From Candidatus Uabimicrobium amorphum (lineage in GTDB: Bacteria; Planctomycetota; Uabimicrobiia; Uabimicrobiales; Uabimicrobiaceae): a stretch of DNA of 64,000 nt. The notes under the pieces are model-generated. The model was given only the letters and a program-made list of their open reading frames with translations. It did no database searches and had not been told where the DNA came from. This document shows positions 36,706-44,726 of this stretch, in pieces (within the stretch, counting starts at the first letter, position 1; each line of letters starts with the position of its first letter). The DNA lies in the NCBI RefSeq assembly GCF_009002475.1, contig NZ_AP019860.1:2356001-2420000 (forward strand). The letters are read 5' to 3'. The position numbers were made by a program, and so were the translations under genes.

Positions 36706-37197
36706 ATGAATTGGGTATTAAAAATATTGATGTGGTTACTAGGATTTTGGAAAACATTGCCTGCTCACCAAAAAAAACTAATTATTCAAACTATAATAAA
36801 AACATTCATTAACATATTCAGGAATATTTATAGCTACTACAAAAACAAAAAAAATAAACACAATTTAAACAAGGAAGAAAAAGTAAATATAGATGATTTT
36901 TTCTCAGATGAAAGCTCGGATAAAAATGTACCACAAAATGCTTCAATACAAACAACTTCTTTACAAACATCAACGGCAACACTGTCTCTTGATATACATA
37001 ACATTTTGGGGACGAAGGGCAACCAAGAAAAAAAGTTTTCAGATGATATAAGCAAAACAATCCACAGCAAACAGTTTATGGACGAGCTCAGTAAAAAAAT
37101 CGATATTCCAAAAGAAAATGAAAGTGAAGAAGAATTTATTGAACGAGCAGGAGAAGCTATGAAGTCATTGCTGTATGAAAAATTCAATCTTAGCTAA
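36706..37197 (+). CDS. Hypothetical protein with N-terminal hydrophobic helix
   Basis: A 163-residue protein. The first 20 residues (MNWVLKILMWLLGFWKTLP) are hydrophobic and could insert in a membrane. Next come a Lys/Asn-rich basic stretch, a low-complexity Ser/Thr/Gln middle, and an acidic helical C-terminus. I recognise no domain. It follows the helicase gene by 172 bases on the same strand and may be a third member of that group. Confidence 0.5.
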   Translation: MNWVLKILMWLLGFWKTLPAHQKKLIIQTIIKTFINIFRNIYSYYKNKKNKHNLNKEEKVNIDDFFSDESSDKNVPQNASIQTTSLQTSTATLSLDIHNILGTKGNQEKKFSDDISKTIHSKQFMDELSKKIDIPKENESEEEFIERAGEAMKSLLYEKFNLS

Positions 37198-37359
37198 AAG
37201 AATCATAATAAGTATCTATAAAGAAACGTCATTTACTGTGTAGATTTCATCAGTATTATAGCTTGGATAATATGACATGTTTCTGCCTAAAATATTTTGG
37301 TGACGGTTCGGTCAATAAGAGCCTTGTGTTTTTCGCCGAGAATTTATTTCATTGTAACA

Positions 37360-37497
37360 ATGAAAAGCGTTTATTGGAATTTCGTTGTGATTTTTTCGAT
37401 TTTTTTTGCTATTTTTTTTATACAGTTTTTAGTCATTTTGATCTTGTTTGTTCTCTATTGTTTTGTTTTTTCGGTTTGTTGTTTCCAGCGGAAATAA
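37360..37497 (+). CDS. Possible small hydrophobic protein
   Basis: A 45-residue frame (MKSVYWNFVVIFSIFFAIF...) is almost wholly a membrane helix or two, ending in a basic tail. No good ribosome-binding site is seen, and overlapping frames are also open in this T-rich stretch. Weak support. Confidence 0.25.
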   Translation: MKSVYWNFVVIFSIFFAIFFIQFLVILILFVLYCFVFSVCCFQRK

Positions 37498-37565
37498 AAC
37501 AGGTTGCAGGGGAGAGAGTTTGCATTATAAGATTCTTATAGTATAACTATATAGGAGATTAAGAA

Positions 37566-37955
37566 ATGAATTCTTCCCCCGAAGTTAGTTTAGAGAAATG
37601 TCCTTGTTGTGGTTTACCAGAGCACCTACTGATAAAACCCACGAAAAAAATATTGCGTTACCATGCTTACTGTCCATATTGCAAATTTACGGCTTTTTTG
37701 TTAAAAGTCCATGTACGCAATCTGAAAGAAAAATCGCAAAAGCAAAAAAAGATACTCGATCACATGCCAACAGATGAGATGTTGTTTGATATCGCAGATT
37801 TTGAATTTGACAAAGAGCTGTGCTTTATCTGTTTTCGCGAGCTGCCGGTGAAGAAGTGTAAGTCTAAACGTAAAACGGTGTGCATTAGTTGCTCTGATTG
37901 TTCTTATCGTTTGTTTATACCTGTATTATTTTTTGGTGCGTTTTCTCGTTGTTGA
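37566..37955 (+). CDS. Double zinc-ribbon protein
   Basis: A 129-residue protein with AGGAG nine bases before its ATG. Two treble-clef or ribbon halves are evident. CPCCG with CPYCKF lies in the first third, and CFICF with CISCSDC in the last. A basic linker (NLKEKSQKQKKI) separates them. It could bind DNA or act as a mobile-element regulator. It opens a run of four small plus-strand genes and overlaps no neighbour. Confidence 0.6.
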   Translation: MNSSPEVSLEKCPCCGLPEHLLIKPTKKILRYHAYCPYCKFTAFLLKVHVRNLKEKSQKQKKILDHMPTDEMLFDIADFEFDKELCFICFRELPVKKCKSKRKTVCISCSDCSYRLFIPVLFFGAFSRC

Positions 37956-37974
37956 TTTTGAATTGAGGATAGAT

Positions 37975-38679
37975 ATGAGAAAAGTATATCGTTTCGTTTT
38001 ACTTGATGAACTGACGCCGCAACACTACCTAGTAAAAACATATCACACAGTGCGAAGCGCGGCAAAGATGATCGGGTTTAGCAAGGCGAATCTACAGCAA
38101 AAAATAGCGCGCGGTACGGTTGAGCATGTGTATTTAACCGACTGGGATCGCAATGATACTGAGCAAAGACCAATGGTGGAAACACAGGTAATTCTTTGGG
38201 AACGTGAAAAATATATGGCGAAAAAAGAGAAAAGAAAACCTTCTCTATCAAAAATAGATGTTGTTAATATTGGTAATCCGCCTAAGTGTTTTACGATTCC
38301 CCAGGTAGATGCGGCAGAATCTTCTCTTGTACAAATGTTGCGCAATCATGGTTTTTCTTTTACAAAATCGCAAATGGACTTACGGGTGATGAAAGAAAAA
38401 AATTATGATCGATTTGTCGAAATCTACAAAAAAGATAATTGGGTTTTCCAAGCAATTCCTACCGAAATCAAAGATTATCACTTCCCAAATCCCTCTGGTA
38501 AAAAAGAAATTTACACCATACTATGGCGACCGCAAAACTCTATTGTTGCAAGTGTAATGTCTAATAAAAACTGGGAGACAACACGATCTGAGATACTCGA
38601 AAGACAAGACTTACGGCCTATAGTACCCGATATGGATTGTGATTTAGAGTATATCAAAAGTATAATCTTCCGTGATTAA
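37975..38679 (+). CDS. Unknown protein of small mobile-element block
   Basis: I start at ATG 37975 (GAGGATAG 5 bases upstream), giving 234 residues; the open frame begins inside the previous gene. The N-terminus (SAAKMIGFSKANLQQKIARG) reads like a helix-turn-helix that selects by position. The rest is a mixed alpha/beta domain with basic segments. No family recognised. Its context with HTH and zinc-ribbon genes suggests DNA binding. Confidence 0.55.
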   Translation: MRKVYRFVLLDELTPQHYLVKTYHTVRSAAKMIGFSKANLQQKIARGTVEHVYLTDWDRNDTEQRPMVETQVILWEREKYMAKKEKRKPSLSKIDVVNIGNPPKCFTIPQVDAAESSLVQMLRNHGFSFTKSQMDLRVMKEKNYDRFVEIYKKDNWVFQAIPTEIKDYHFPNPSGKKEIYTILWRPQNSIVASVMSNKNWETTRSEILERQDLRPIVPDMDCDLEYIKSIIFRD

Positions 38680-38761
38680 CAAACCCGTAGGTTCCCCATA
38701 TCTTTTTTATTTTTTTATTGCAATTAAGATAAATATAGGTTATTTTTTTATTAACTCAAAC

Positions 38762-38786
38762 TTGCCACTAAAAACACTAGTGGCAA
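38762..38786. promoter_or_regulatory. 9-bp inverted repeat before the HTH gene
   Basis: TTGCCACTA and TAGTGGCAA form a perfect stem with a 7-base loop, ending 10 bases before a strong ribosome-binding site. It could be an operator for the HTH protein that follows or a terminator of the gene before it. Confidence 0.5.
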
Positions 38787-38809
38787 TAAAAAATAAAGAA
38801 GGAGGTTAC

Positions 38810-39073
38810 TTGAACAATCAAATTGTGAAAATAATATATGAATTGCAACAAGATATAAAACAGATAAAGCAACAACTATCCATAGAATCTATTAACAAAC
38901 GCTATACGCTGGAAGAAGTTGCAGAATTATCTGGACGTTGTGTTCAAACAATTAAAAACCACAAACGCGCAGGTTTTTTGAAAGAGCGTTATCCTTTAGC
39001 AAAGAAAAAATTTGATGCTAAAGATGTTGATAATTATCTGCGTGGATGTAAGGAAGATCGTCATGAAAGGTGA
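38810..39073 (+). CDS. Helix-turn-helix protein, excisionase-like (first of two)
   Basis: Start is TTG 38810, chosen because AAGGAGG lies 4 bases upstream; it gives 87 residues. An N-terminal coiled helix (NNQIVKIIYELQQDIKQIKQQL) precedes a winged HTH of the MerR/excisionase type (YTLEEVAELSGRCVQTIKNHK), closed by DAKDVDNYLRG. Such proteins set integration or excision direction or repress element genes. The stop overlaps the next start by 11 bases. Confidence 0.75.
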   Translation: MNNQIVKIIYELQQDIKQIKQQLSIESINKRYTLEEVAELSGRCVQTIKNHKRAGFLKERYPLAKKKFDAKDVDNYLRGCKEDRHER

Positions 39074-39347
39074 GGAACTTTTACAAACAATGAAGCAAAT
39101 TAAGGGGCTTTTACAAGAAATTGTGGAAAGCAATCGCAAAGACCCTGGAGAATATCTGACAACAAAAGATGCCGCTAAGCTTCTAAAGAGGAACGAAAAG
39201 ACGATTCGCAATTGGTGCAATGAAGGCAAATTGCGGTCCATAAAGTTAGGAAAAGGAGGTAAGAAAGATCGACATTATATTACGCGGGAATCTATTGATG
39301 TTTTACTGCGAGGATGGAAATATAAAGAAAAAAGGAGAGGCCTATGA
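39063..39347 (+). CDS. Helix-turn-helix protein, excisionase-like (second of two)
   Basis: ATG 39063 gives 94 residues in a frame overlapping its neighbour. The HTH_17 pattern is clear: YLTTKDAAKLLKRNEKTIRNW, then NEGKLRSIKLGKGGKKDRHYI with a basic wing, ending SIDVLLRG. It resembles the preceding gene in layout, so the two probably arose by duplication. Both would bind neighbouring sites of an integrated element. Confidence 0.8.
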   Translation: MKGEELLQTMKQIKGLLQEIVESNRKDPGEYLTTKDAAKLLKRNEKTIRNWCNEGKLRSIKLGKGGKKDRHYITRESIDVLLRGWKYKEKRRGL

Positions 39348-39359
39348 CACAATAAGAGA

Positions 39360-39379
39360 AACAGGTCTGCCAACCTGTT
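39360..39379 (+). terminator. Short hairpin after the HTH genes
   Basis: AACAGGT and ACCTGTT pair around CTGCCA, 13 bases past the second HTH stop. The following bases hold only a few Ts, so efficiency is uncertain. Confidence 0.4.
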
Positions 39380-39485
39380 CTTATGGTAATTAGAAAGTGT
39401 TTTTAATGTTTTAGCCATAGACCTATTTAGAAGTTTACTTTATCACAAAAATACCGAAAATACAAGGATAAGACGAAACTTTTCT

Positions 39486-39613
39486 AAGGGCTATGCTAAA
39501 TGGATTATGGATTTTATTTAAATTATGGAGGTTTTATGCTGAGAGAACCTACATCAAATGTACCTTGTTAGAAATTTTATATTTAGCATAGCCCTTGGTA
39601 GTCGCCAAGGGCT
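39486..39613 (+). ncRNA. Structured RNA candidate with mutually exclusive stems and a leader-like ORF
   Basis: AAGGGCTATGCTAAAT (39486-39501) is perfectly complementary to 39581-39596. The segment 39590-39598 can instead pair with 39605-39613 (AGCCCTTGG/CCAAGGGCT), so the two stems exclude each other. In the loop of the long stem a GGAGG at 39527 precedes an 11-codon ORF, 39536-39571 (MLREPTSNVPC). This is the geometry of an attenuator, but no plus-strand gene follows within reach. It may instead be a small RNA, a transposon relic or a toxic peptide. Confidence 0.4.
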
Positions 39614-39635
39614 GATTTGTATTATAGAATGTTCG

Positions 39636-39986
39636 TTAATGTCTTATAGGCAAAAAAGTAATCAAGTTGCATAGTTCTTCAGGTTCTGATAATTGTGCAA
39701 TGAGCTGTAAATCTTCAATCATATTTCTGATGGTGATATCAATAGGTCTATAGTAAACAATGCCGCAAAAGTATTCTCCGCGATTTTGAAAGTCAGAGGC
39801 AATTTCAAAAAAATCTTTATCGGCTGTCACAAGTACGCGTTTTAATTCCGTTGCGCGTCTTAATAAATTTTGATCTGCTGTTTCATCTTTGCCATCGTCT
39901 TGTCCACGCAAGACATCAATGCCTAATTTTGTTAGGGAATCATATACTGGTCCAAATACATGAATATCAAAGTAATATTGAATCAC
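39636..39986 (-). CDS. DUF5615 PIN-like toxin
   Basis: A 116-residue protein with an N-terminal acidic site (MIQYYFDIHVF), a central acidic DETADQNLLRRA motif, and VLVTADKDFFEIA carrying the third Asp of PIN-like ribonucleases. The short GIVYYRP strand follows as in DUF5615. It overlaps the antitoxin gene by 4 bases (ATGA). Expected to cut RNA when its partner is lost. Confidence 0.8.
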   Translation of the reverse strand: MIQYYFDIHVFGPVYDSLTKLGIDVLRGQDDGKDETADQNLLRRATELKRVLVTADKDFFEIASDFQNRGEYFCGIVYYRPIDITIRNMIEDLQLIAQLSEPEELCNLITFLPIRH

Positions 39987-40285
39987 TTTTTCATCCTTGC
40001 TAATAACTCAGTCCTGGTTATTTGTTTTGAGTTTTTGCGTCTGCGTTCGATCTCTTCGGTATCCGCAAGTATTTGCTCGTGAATTTTTTGTTCATTGTCG
40101 TGGTAATAGGCCATCGCAGAACAAATTTGTGATTTTGTTAAAAATGGATATTGGCGGTGTATTTCATCTGGCGACCACCCATAAGCTAGATAACACTCAA
40201 CAATATCAATTACTTTAAATCGCGTGTTCTCAATGATGATCGCACCATTTTTTGTTGTTAGATGAGGATATTCGGTTGCTAACAT
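39983..40285 (-). CDS. DUF433 antitoxin
   Basis: A 100-residue protein. The pattern IIENTRFKVIDIVECYLAYGWSPDEI then YPFLTKSQICSAMAYYHDN is the DUF433 HTH domain. The C-terminal tail (RRRKNSKQITRTELLARM) would wrap the toxin. It precedes and overlaps the DUF5615 gene, the usual antitoxin-first order, and would repress the operon. Confidence 0.82.
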   Translation of the reverse strand: MLATEYPHLTTKNGAIIIENTRFKVIDIVECYLAYGWSPDEIHRQYPFLTKSQICSAMAYYHDNEQKIHEQILADTEEIERRRKNSKQITRTELLARMKK

Positions 40286-40524
40286 TGTTTTCTCCTATGA
40301 GTTTATGTTATCCTGAAGAACTAATTTTATTATAAGGGGAAAATTCGTGGTTCGCAACTGTTGTAAAATTACCTATTTTCCTTTCGGTTAGTTTCGGTTA
40401 GAATTGTTACTATAAAGGTATATCTTAGACCATAATGTACCATAAATTTACATACACCCTTGCTTTGTAATCCTTACACATCAAGTGTAACACTAGGTTT
40501 TGTCTGCATTAGCGCATTTACGAT

Positions 40525-40574
40525 GAGCTACATTGACATCGTGGAGGTCACTGGTTCGAGTCCAGTATCGTCCA
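40525..40574 (+). tRNA. tRNA-Val(GAC)-like 3' remnant
   Basis: The sequence GAGCTACATTGACATCGTGG carries a TTGACAT anticodon loop. A variable region AGGTC, a perfect T arm (ACTGG/CCAGT around TTCGAGT) and acceptor strand ATCGTCC then A follow. The 5' acceptor and complete D arm are missing, and the anticodon stem has a mismatch. A strong terminator 16 bases later supports descent from a real tRNA gene. Probably an attachment-site scar. Confidence 0.65.
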
Positions 40575-40590
40575 TACAATGCTAAACATA

Positions 40591-40643
40591 AAAAAGACAA
40601 CAAGTTACACCTGATGAGGGAGTAATCTGTTGTCTTTTTTTTT
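40591..40643 (+). terminator. Rho-independent terminator
   Basis: AAAAAGACAACA pairs with TGTTGTCTTTTT (40628-40639), followed by a T-run. It sits behind the tRNA-Val remnant. Confidence 0.8.
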
Positions 40644-40765
40644 GGGCAAATTTCCGCTATTCGGTTAGTTTGTAAAAAAATCCTAAAAAGATATCCAATA
40701 GCATTATGATATAGAATTTTCACTTATTGCTTTTTCTCGATCTATTTTGTGGTAAATAAAACGAA

Positions 40766-41395
40766 CTATGCTTTCATAGGAAAACGATCAGACTCTCTCT
40801 TCTCAATATCCATCGCACGAATAAATCCATCTCGTTTTGTTAAACGTAGTAGATATTCTGCAATAGGTCCTTCCTTGGGAATAATTCCTAGAACTACCTG
40901 ACCAACATGTAAATTTGATCCGATGAGTACATCTGCAGAAGAAAATTTATCGCCAAGCACCCATGTATTTTGAGCAATATGATTGGTCAGAATTTCTAAC
41001 ATCTGATCAAAAGAACTCCATGCAATACTTCTTCGTGCAGGGATTTCCCAGTTAAACATTTTTTCAGCATACGCAGGCTCCATAAGTGCGCTACTAAACA
41101 AAATCCATTTTAGATAAGCCGGACGTTCTGAGCTACGAATAGCAGGACTAAGACGCTCTTTAGAATAACGGTCGGAAAGATAAATAGCTATCGCGGCTAA
41201 TTCTGATACAGGTATATCCCCATCCATAACAAGAGGAACTTTGCCCATAGGATTCAGTAACAGGTAGTCAGCTTGTTTATGCCTACCTGCTGAGATATCA
41301 AAACTTTCCAGTTTATATTCTAGTCCAAGTTCTTCTAAAAGCCATAATGCACAAAATGATCTACTTCGTGGAGTGTAATAAAGAGTAAGCGACAT
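40766..41395 (-). CDS. Glutathione S-transferase family protein
   Basis: A 209-residue protein starting at MSLTLYYTPRSRS. The thioredoxin-fold N-domain has the catalytic-loop Ser/Arg region (TPRSRSFCALWLLEELG), the cis-Pro segment MGKVPLVMDG and the glutathione gamma-Glu contact VSELAAIAIYL. The helical C-domain has the N-capping motif WVLGDKFSSADVLIG. It conjugates or reduces electrophiles with glutathione or a related thiol. Stands alone on the minus strand. Confidence 0.9.
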   Translation of the reverse strand: MSLTLYYTPRSRSFCALWLLEELGLEYKLESFDISAGRHKQADYLLLNPMGKVPLVMDGDIPVSELAAIAIYLSDRYSKERLSPAIRSSERPAYLKWILFSSALMEPAYAEKMFNWEIPARRSIAWSSFDQMLEILTNHIAQNTWVLGDKFSSADVLIGSNLHVGQVVLGIIPKEGPIAEYLLRLTKRDGFIRAMDIEKRESDRFPMKA

Positions 41396-41506
41396 TCTTT
41401 TATCTTTCAATGAAGTTAATATATTAAGTTTTAGTTACAATCGAAAATAATCTGATGAATTTTTTTCGATTGTTTTCCAACGATTGAGAATTTTTTACCT
41501 GTGGCG

Positions 41507-43120
41507 TCAGTCGTTGTGCCCGGGTAGGCATTGCGCTAGAACATCAGTATCTTCGAGTCGCGGTCTCGGCTTGGGCGGGAAGGGCCATGCTCCACCAAGG
41601 ACCTGCGCACACCAGTACGTGGTTCGTAATTTGAACGCTTTGAGCCATTCGGCCGTGTCAGTGCCGCGATCCTGCTGGTTGCGGTATGAAACCAACGCTG
41701 CTGCAATCTCAGAGGCCCACGGGTGCCCCTCGGCCCCGAAATAACCGGCCTCTTCGGTCCTCGTCATTCCCCGTTCCAGGAGCCGCGCAGCCTCGGCAAT
41801 CCACTGTGTTCCATCGCTATCCTCAGTCGAATTCTGAGCTGCAAGCTCTGCACCGTGTATTAGTCGCGCGGCCGACTCACTAAACCAGATGTCACCAAAG
41901 TTCACCGCCCAACCCCATCCATCCTTTTTGGCAGCAGCGAGACACAACGTCTCCGCAGCAGTTGCCCATTCGCCCCGCATCATCTGTTCGAGACCATCAA
42001 TCCACAGGAACCGTGCCGCCTCCAGGAGGCGTTTTTGATAACAGCCTTTGAGGTTTTGCTCGGCCAGCCATCGAACCTCAGCGTTCCCAAACGTGAGAGC
42101 GTGGCCGAGGTAGAGTTCACATTCGAACAGCGTATTTTCAAGAAGCTTGTGCACATTCATGTAATAACCGCCGAGCTGAGCCCACCACATTCCGTTATCA
42201 AGCCTCGGATGCCTATCGAGTAGTTCTCGCAGCCGGAGAAGATCTGCACGCATCCGGTCACACGTGTCGTGATTGTCAATCTTGCCTAACTCCCATAGCT
42301 CCCATGTGTTACTTAACTCGTGAAGAATGCCAGTAGCCACATTGCGAGCCCTATGCTGTTCTAGCATAAATGCGTCAACGTCAAATCCATCCGGTGGCTC
42401 GTTACCCTTGACGACGAAAGTAATCTGCAAACGCACGATTCCCACCGCGGAGTCGTCCCACCTCGCGGTGCTTACTGCGACGAAATCGACGCTATACTCT
42501 ATGTCTCGGTGCGGGTCAAACCGCACCTCGCCAGCGATAGTACCATCGTCAGAAAAACGGATGCCCGGAGGAAGTCGAACCAGTGTAGGGCACTGCATAA
42601 AACCCTTTCTCGATAGGTCCCGTCCTGCAGGGCAGTGCACCGAGTCTCCTACGCAGACTGTACCTAGATTGACCACGTGCCGTGTCACCTTGAGACCATT
42701 GCGTTCCGCGCAACGATAGTGCTCACTGTAAAGCTCGACGCATGACCAGTTTCGCGGACAACAGTGACAGCAGTGGCATTGTCCGCTGCGATAGTCCAGC
42801 CCTGTGCCGATTGTCGCATGTTCAAGATCAGAAAAAGGTTTCATAACTTTTGCCCCCGGCGGAAGCGCGGCAAGTGCGTCCATACGACCAACGACTCGTA
42901 AGTCCTCACAGGTAGCTTCGCGACAGTAGCGGTCGTCGTCCTCCGGAACGTAAATGAGCGTATTGTCGGCCTCAAGTACCACTTGGTATGGTACTTCCTT
43001 CTCAACAGGCCAGTGATCTTCCCGATAGTGTAGCGCGATGATTCTTCCAAGCTTCCAGCCAATCGGCCCAAGATTACACATAACAACAGCGCCGACTTTG
43101 AAGCGAAAATTCAACATCAC
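41507..43120 (-). CDS. Unusual G+C-rich protein with eukaryote-like N-domain
   Basis: The 537-residue frame is much richer in G+C than every neighbour and uses different codons. The N-terminus (FKVGAVVMCNLGPIGWKLGRIIALHYRED...YQVVLEADNTLIYVPEDDDRY) is a beta-rich module that I associate with proteins of algae and other protists. Next is a Cys-rich patch (QCHCCHCCPRNWSC), then a putative immunoglobulin-like domain, then a helical C-terminal region that may be TPR-like. No signal peptide. Composition and domain type suggest recent horizontal gain, possibly from a eukaryote; this is inference. Product role unknown. Confidence 0.7.
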   Translation of the reverse strand: MMLNFRFKVGAVVMCNLGPIGWKLGRIIALHYREDHWPVEKEVPYQVVLEADNTLIYVPEDDDRYCREATCEDLRVVGRMDALAALPPGAKVMKPFSDLEHATIGTGLDYRSGQCHCCHCCPRNWSCVELYSEHYRCAERNGLKVTRHVVNLGTVCVGDSVHCPAGRDLSRKGFMQCPTLVRLPPGIRFSDDGTIAGEVRFDPHRDIEYSVDFVAVSTARWDDSAVGIVRLQITFVVKGNEPPDGFDVDAFMLEQHRARNVATGILHELSNTWELWELGKIDNHDTCDRMRADLLRLRELLDRHPRLDNGMWWAQLGGYYMNVHKLLENTLFECELYLGHALTFGNAEVRWLAEQNLKGCYQKRLLEAARFLWIDGLEQMMRGEWATAAETLCLAAAKKDGWGWAVNFGDIWFSESAARLIHGAELAAQNSTEDSDGTQWIAEAARLLERGMTRTEEAGYFGAEGHPWASEIAAALVSYRNQQDRGTDTAEWLKAFKLRTTYWCAQVLGGAWPFPPKPRPRLEDTDVLAQCLPGHND

Positions 43121-43471
43121 AATTCCCTTCCTTGGCCGCTACGTAAATTCTCGTTCATATAAGTTCCTCATCACCTAGATGGTGGGTGCGCGTCCTTGTA
43201 AAAGTAAACAAATACTCTGTAAATCACAGAAGTAAAGAAAATTTTGGTAATCCTACCAGTGGTGACGGCCACAAATCAACAAAAAAATGTACGCAATCAT
43301 AAGTAACCCGATGATCAATAAGCAAAAGAATGAACTCAACTTCAGGTGGTCACAAAACCTCAAAATGACAAATTATGCATATATCTCTTCAAATAGGTAT
43401 CTTTGTGTATTATTTTAGTAAAGAAACGGTTATATTTATTGCTATTTTGATTATGTAAATTCAGCAGGTGA
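43121..43471. other. Spacer at the edge of the G+C-rich gene
   Basis: About 350 bases in which G+C-rich sequence gives way to A+T-rich sequence near 43200. I see no gene or clear element ends here. Confidence 0.4.
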
Positions 43472-43645
43472 ATGAAGACAAAGCAAATCAAAGGGCGAAA
43501 TTTGAAATGTTCGTTTTCTAGTCAGCAGATAGAACAAATTCATTATTTGCTTATTTCCCCAGAAGAAGCCTCAAAACTCCTATCAACCTTTTATTTCTCT
43601 AAAAAAAATATCATTACAACTATAAATAATCACCACGAAGGATAA
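43472..43645 (+). CDS. Small ORF ahead of the GNAT gene
   Basis: A 57-codon frame from ATG 43472 (MKTKQIKGRNLKCSFSSQQI...), with AGGTG close upstream. It ends at TAA 43643-43645, five bases before the GNAT start, so translation could be coupled. The sequence looks like a helical C-terminal half (QIEQIHYLLISPEEASKLL). No family recognised; may be a leader peptide or chance. Confidence 0.35.
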   Translation: MKTKQIKGRNLKCSFSSQQIEQIHYLLISPEEASKLLSTFYFSKKNIITTINNHHEG

Positions 43646-43650
43646 AATGT

Positions 43651-44523
43651 ATGTTGAAAACTTTTAATGAACTTGGCGATACAGAAAAAGAACATTTATT
43701 GGACTTTATGAAACAAAAGCATAACTGGAAAACCATTCTCGATGTGGACAGGTATATCAAGGCTGAAATTTTCGGTGGAGGTGATTTTTTTTTTACTCTA
43801 TGGCAAGGAAAAAAAATTATGGGCACTCTGGGGGCAATTGTATGCGAAGCTCACAGAGGAGAAGTTTTTTTAGTGGATTTACATTTAGTAGAAGAGCGCC
43901 TGGCCCCCTTAAAACAACTATTCTACGCTGTGAAGAAAAAGCTAACTGATTTTGGAGAACTTTCTATAAAAATAGGCATCGCATTCCCACACACTTATCC
44001 AGACTCTCTCTTTTTTGACATAGGATTTGTGAAAACTTATCAATTTTTGCAAATGAATCTTGTCAGTGTTCGACATACGACAAATTTTGTTTCCCCCACA
44101 AACTATACCTTTTCTGACGTAACTCTAGAAAATCAATCCTGTTTTTGCCAGACACACAACGATGCTTTTAAAAATACAGCGAATAGTTGTACTTTAAATG
44201 TAAAAGATGTAGAAGACATGATAACAAATAAAGAAAAAGCGGGTATCTGCTACCTATCTGGAAAAGCTGTTGGAATGTACCATCTAAAAAAAGACGAAGG
44301 TACAGGGTGGATTGACTCGATAGGCGTAACCCCCACATTTCAAAAACAGGGCGTTGGAAGTGTACTCCTTGGTTATGTATTGAACCATTTTTCTTTGCTC
44401 TGTGTAGAGCAAGTAAAACTTGTTGTTGTAGATACAAACCATCATGCTATAAAGCTGTATCAAAAATTTGGTTTTCAGGTAGAGAAAGTATACTCGCAGT
44501 GGTTTGAATACTCAGGAGTTTGA
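43651..44523 (+). CDS. GNAT-family acetyltransferase (two-domain)
   Basis: At 290 residues the C-terminal half is a standard GNAT fold: GWIDSIGVTPTFQKQGVGSVLLGYVL contains the acetyl-CoA-binding Q-x-x-G-x-G, and AIKLYQKFGFQVEKVYSQWFEY closes it. The N-terminal half looks like a degenerate second GNAT. It moves an acetyl group to an amine of unknown identity. A relic of a second gene's 3' end lies at 49311. Confidence 0.85.
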   Translation: MLKTFNELGDTEKEHLLDFMKQKHNWKTILDVDRYIKAEIFGGGDFFFTLWQGKKIMGTLGAIVCEAHRGEVFLVDLHLVEERLAPLKQLFYAVKKKLTDFGELSIKIGIAFPHTYPDSLFFDIGFVKTYQFLQMNLVSVRHTTNFVSPTNYTFSDVTLENQSCFCQTHNDAFKNTANSCTLNVKDVEDMITNKEKAGICYLSGKAVGMYHLKKDEGTGWIDSIGVTPTFQKQGVGSVLLGYVLNHFSLLCVEQVKLVVVDTNHHAIKLYQKFGFQVEKVYSQWFEYSGV

Positions 44524-44726
44524 TACTCCTGTTGTTAGAATCGTATCCCGGGCATTGTTTTTTAGGTAATGTGTTTTTTGCCGAAAATATCTTGACGTTT
44601 TATTATTTGAGTTGTTTTTTCCATGGCGATTTTTAAAATGCAAACATTGCGAGTAGTAAATGCGTACTCTAAGAGAGTAAAATATTACAAAAAAATGAGT
44701 GGCTCAACAAAATTACGGAGAACGAC

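Noticed and set aside
37263..37541. 92-residue ORF rich in Phe and Cys
   Set aside because: T-rich low-complexity DNA opens several frames at once; no start signal, and composition is unlike neighbouring proteins.
40493..40723. Minus-strand ORF containing RYWTRTSDLHDVN
   Set aside because: It is the antisense reading of a tRNA 3' end and terminator.
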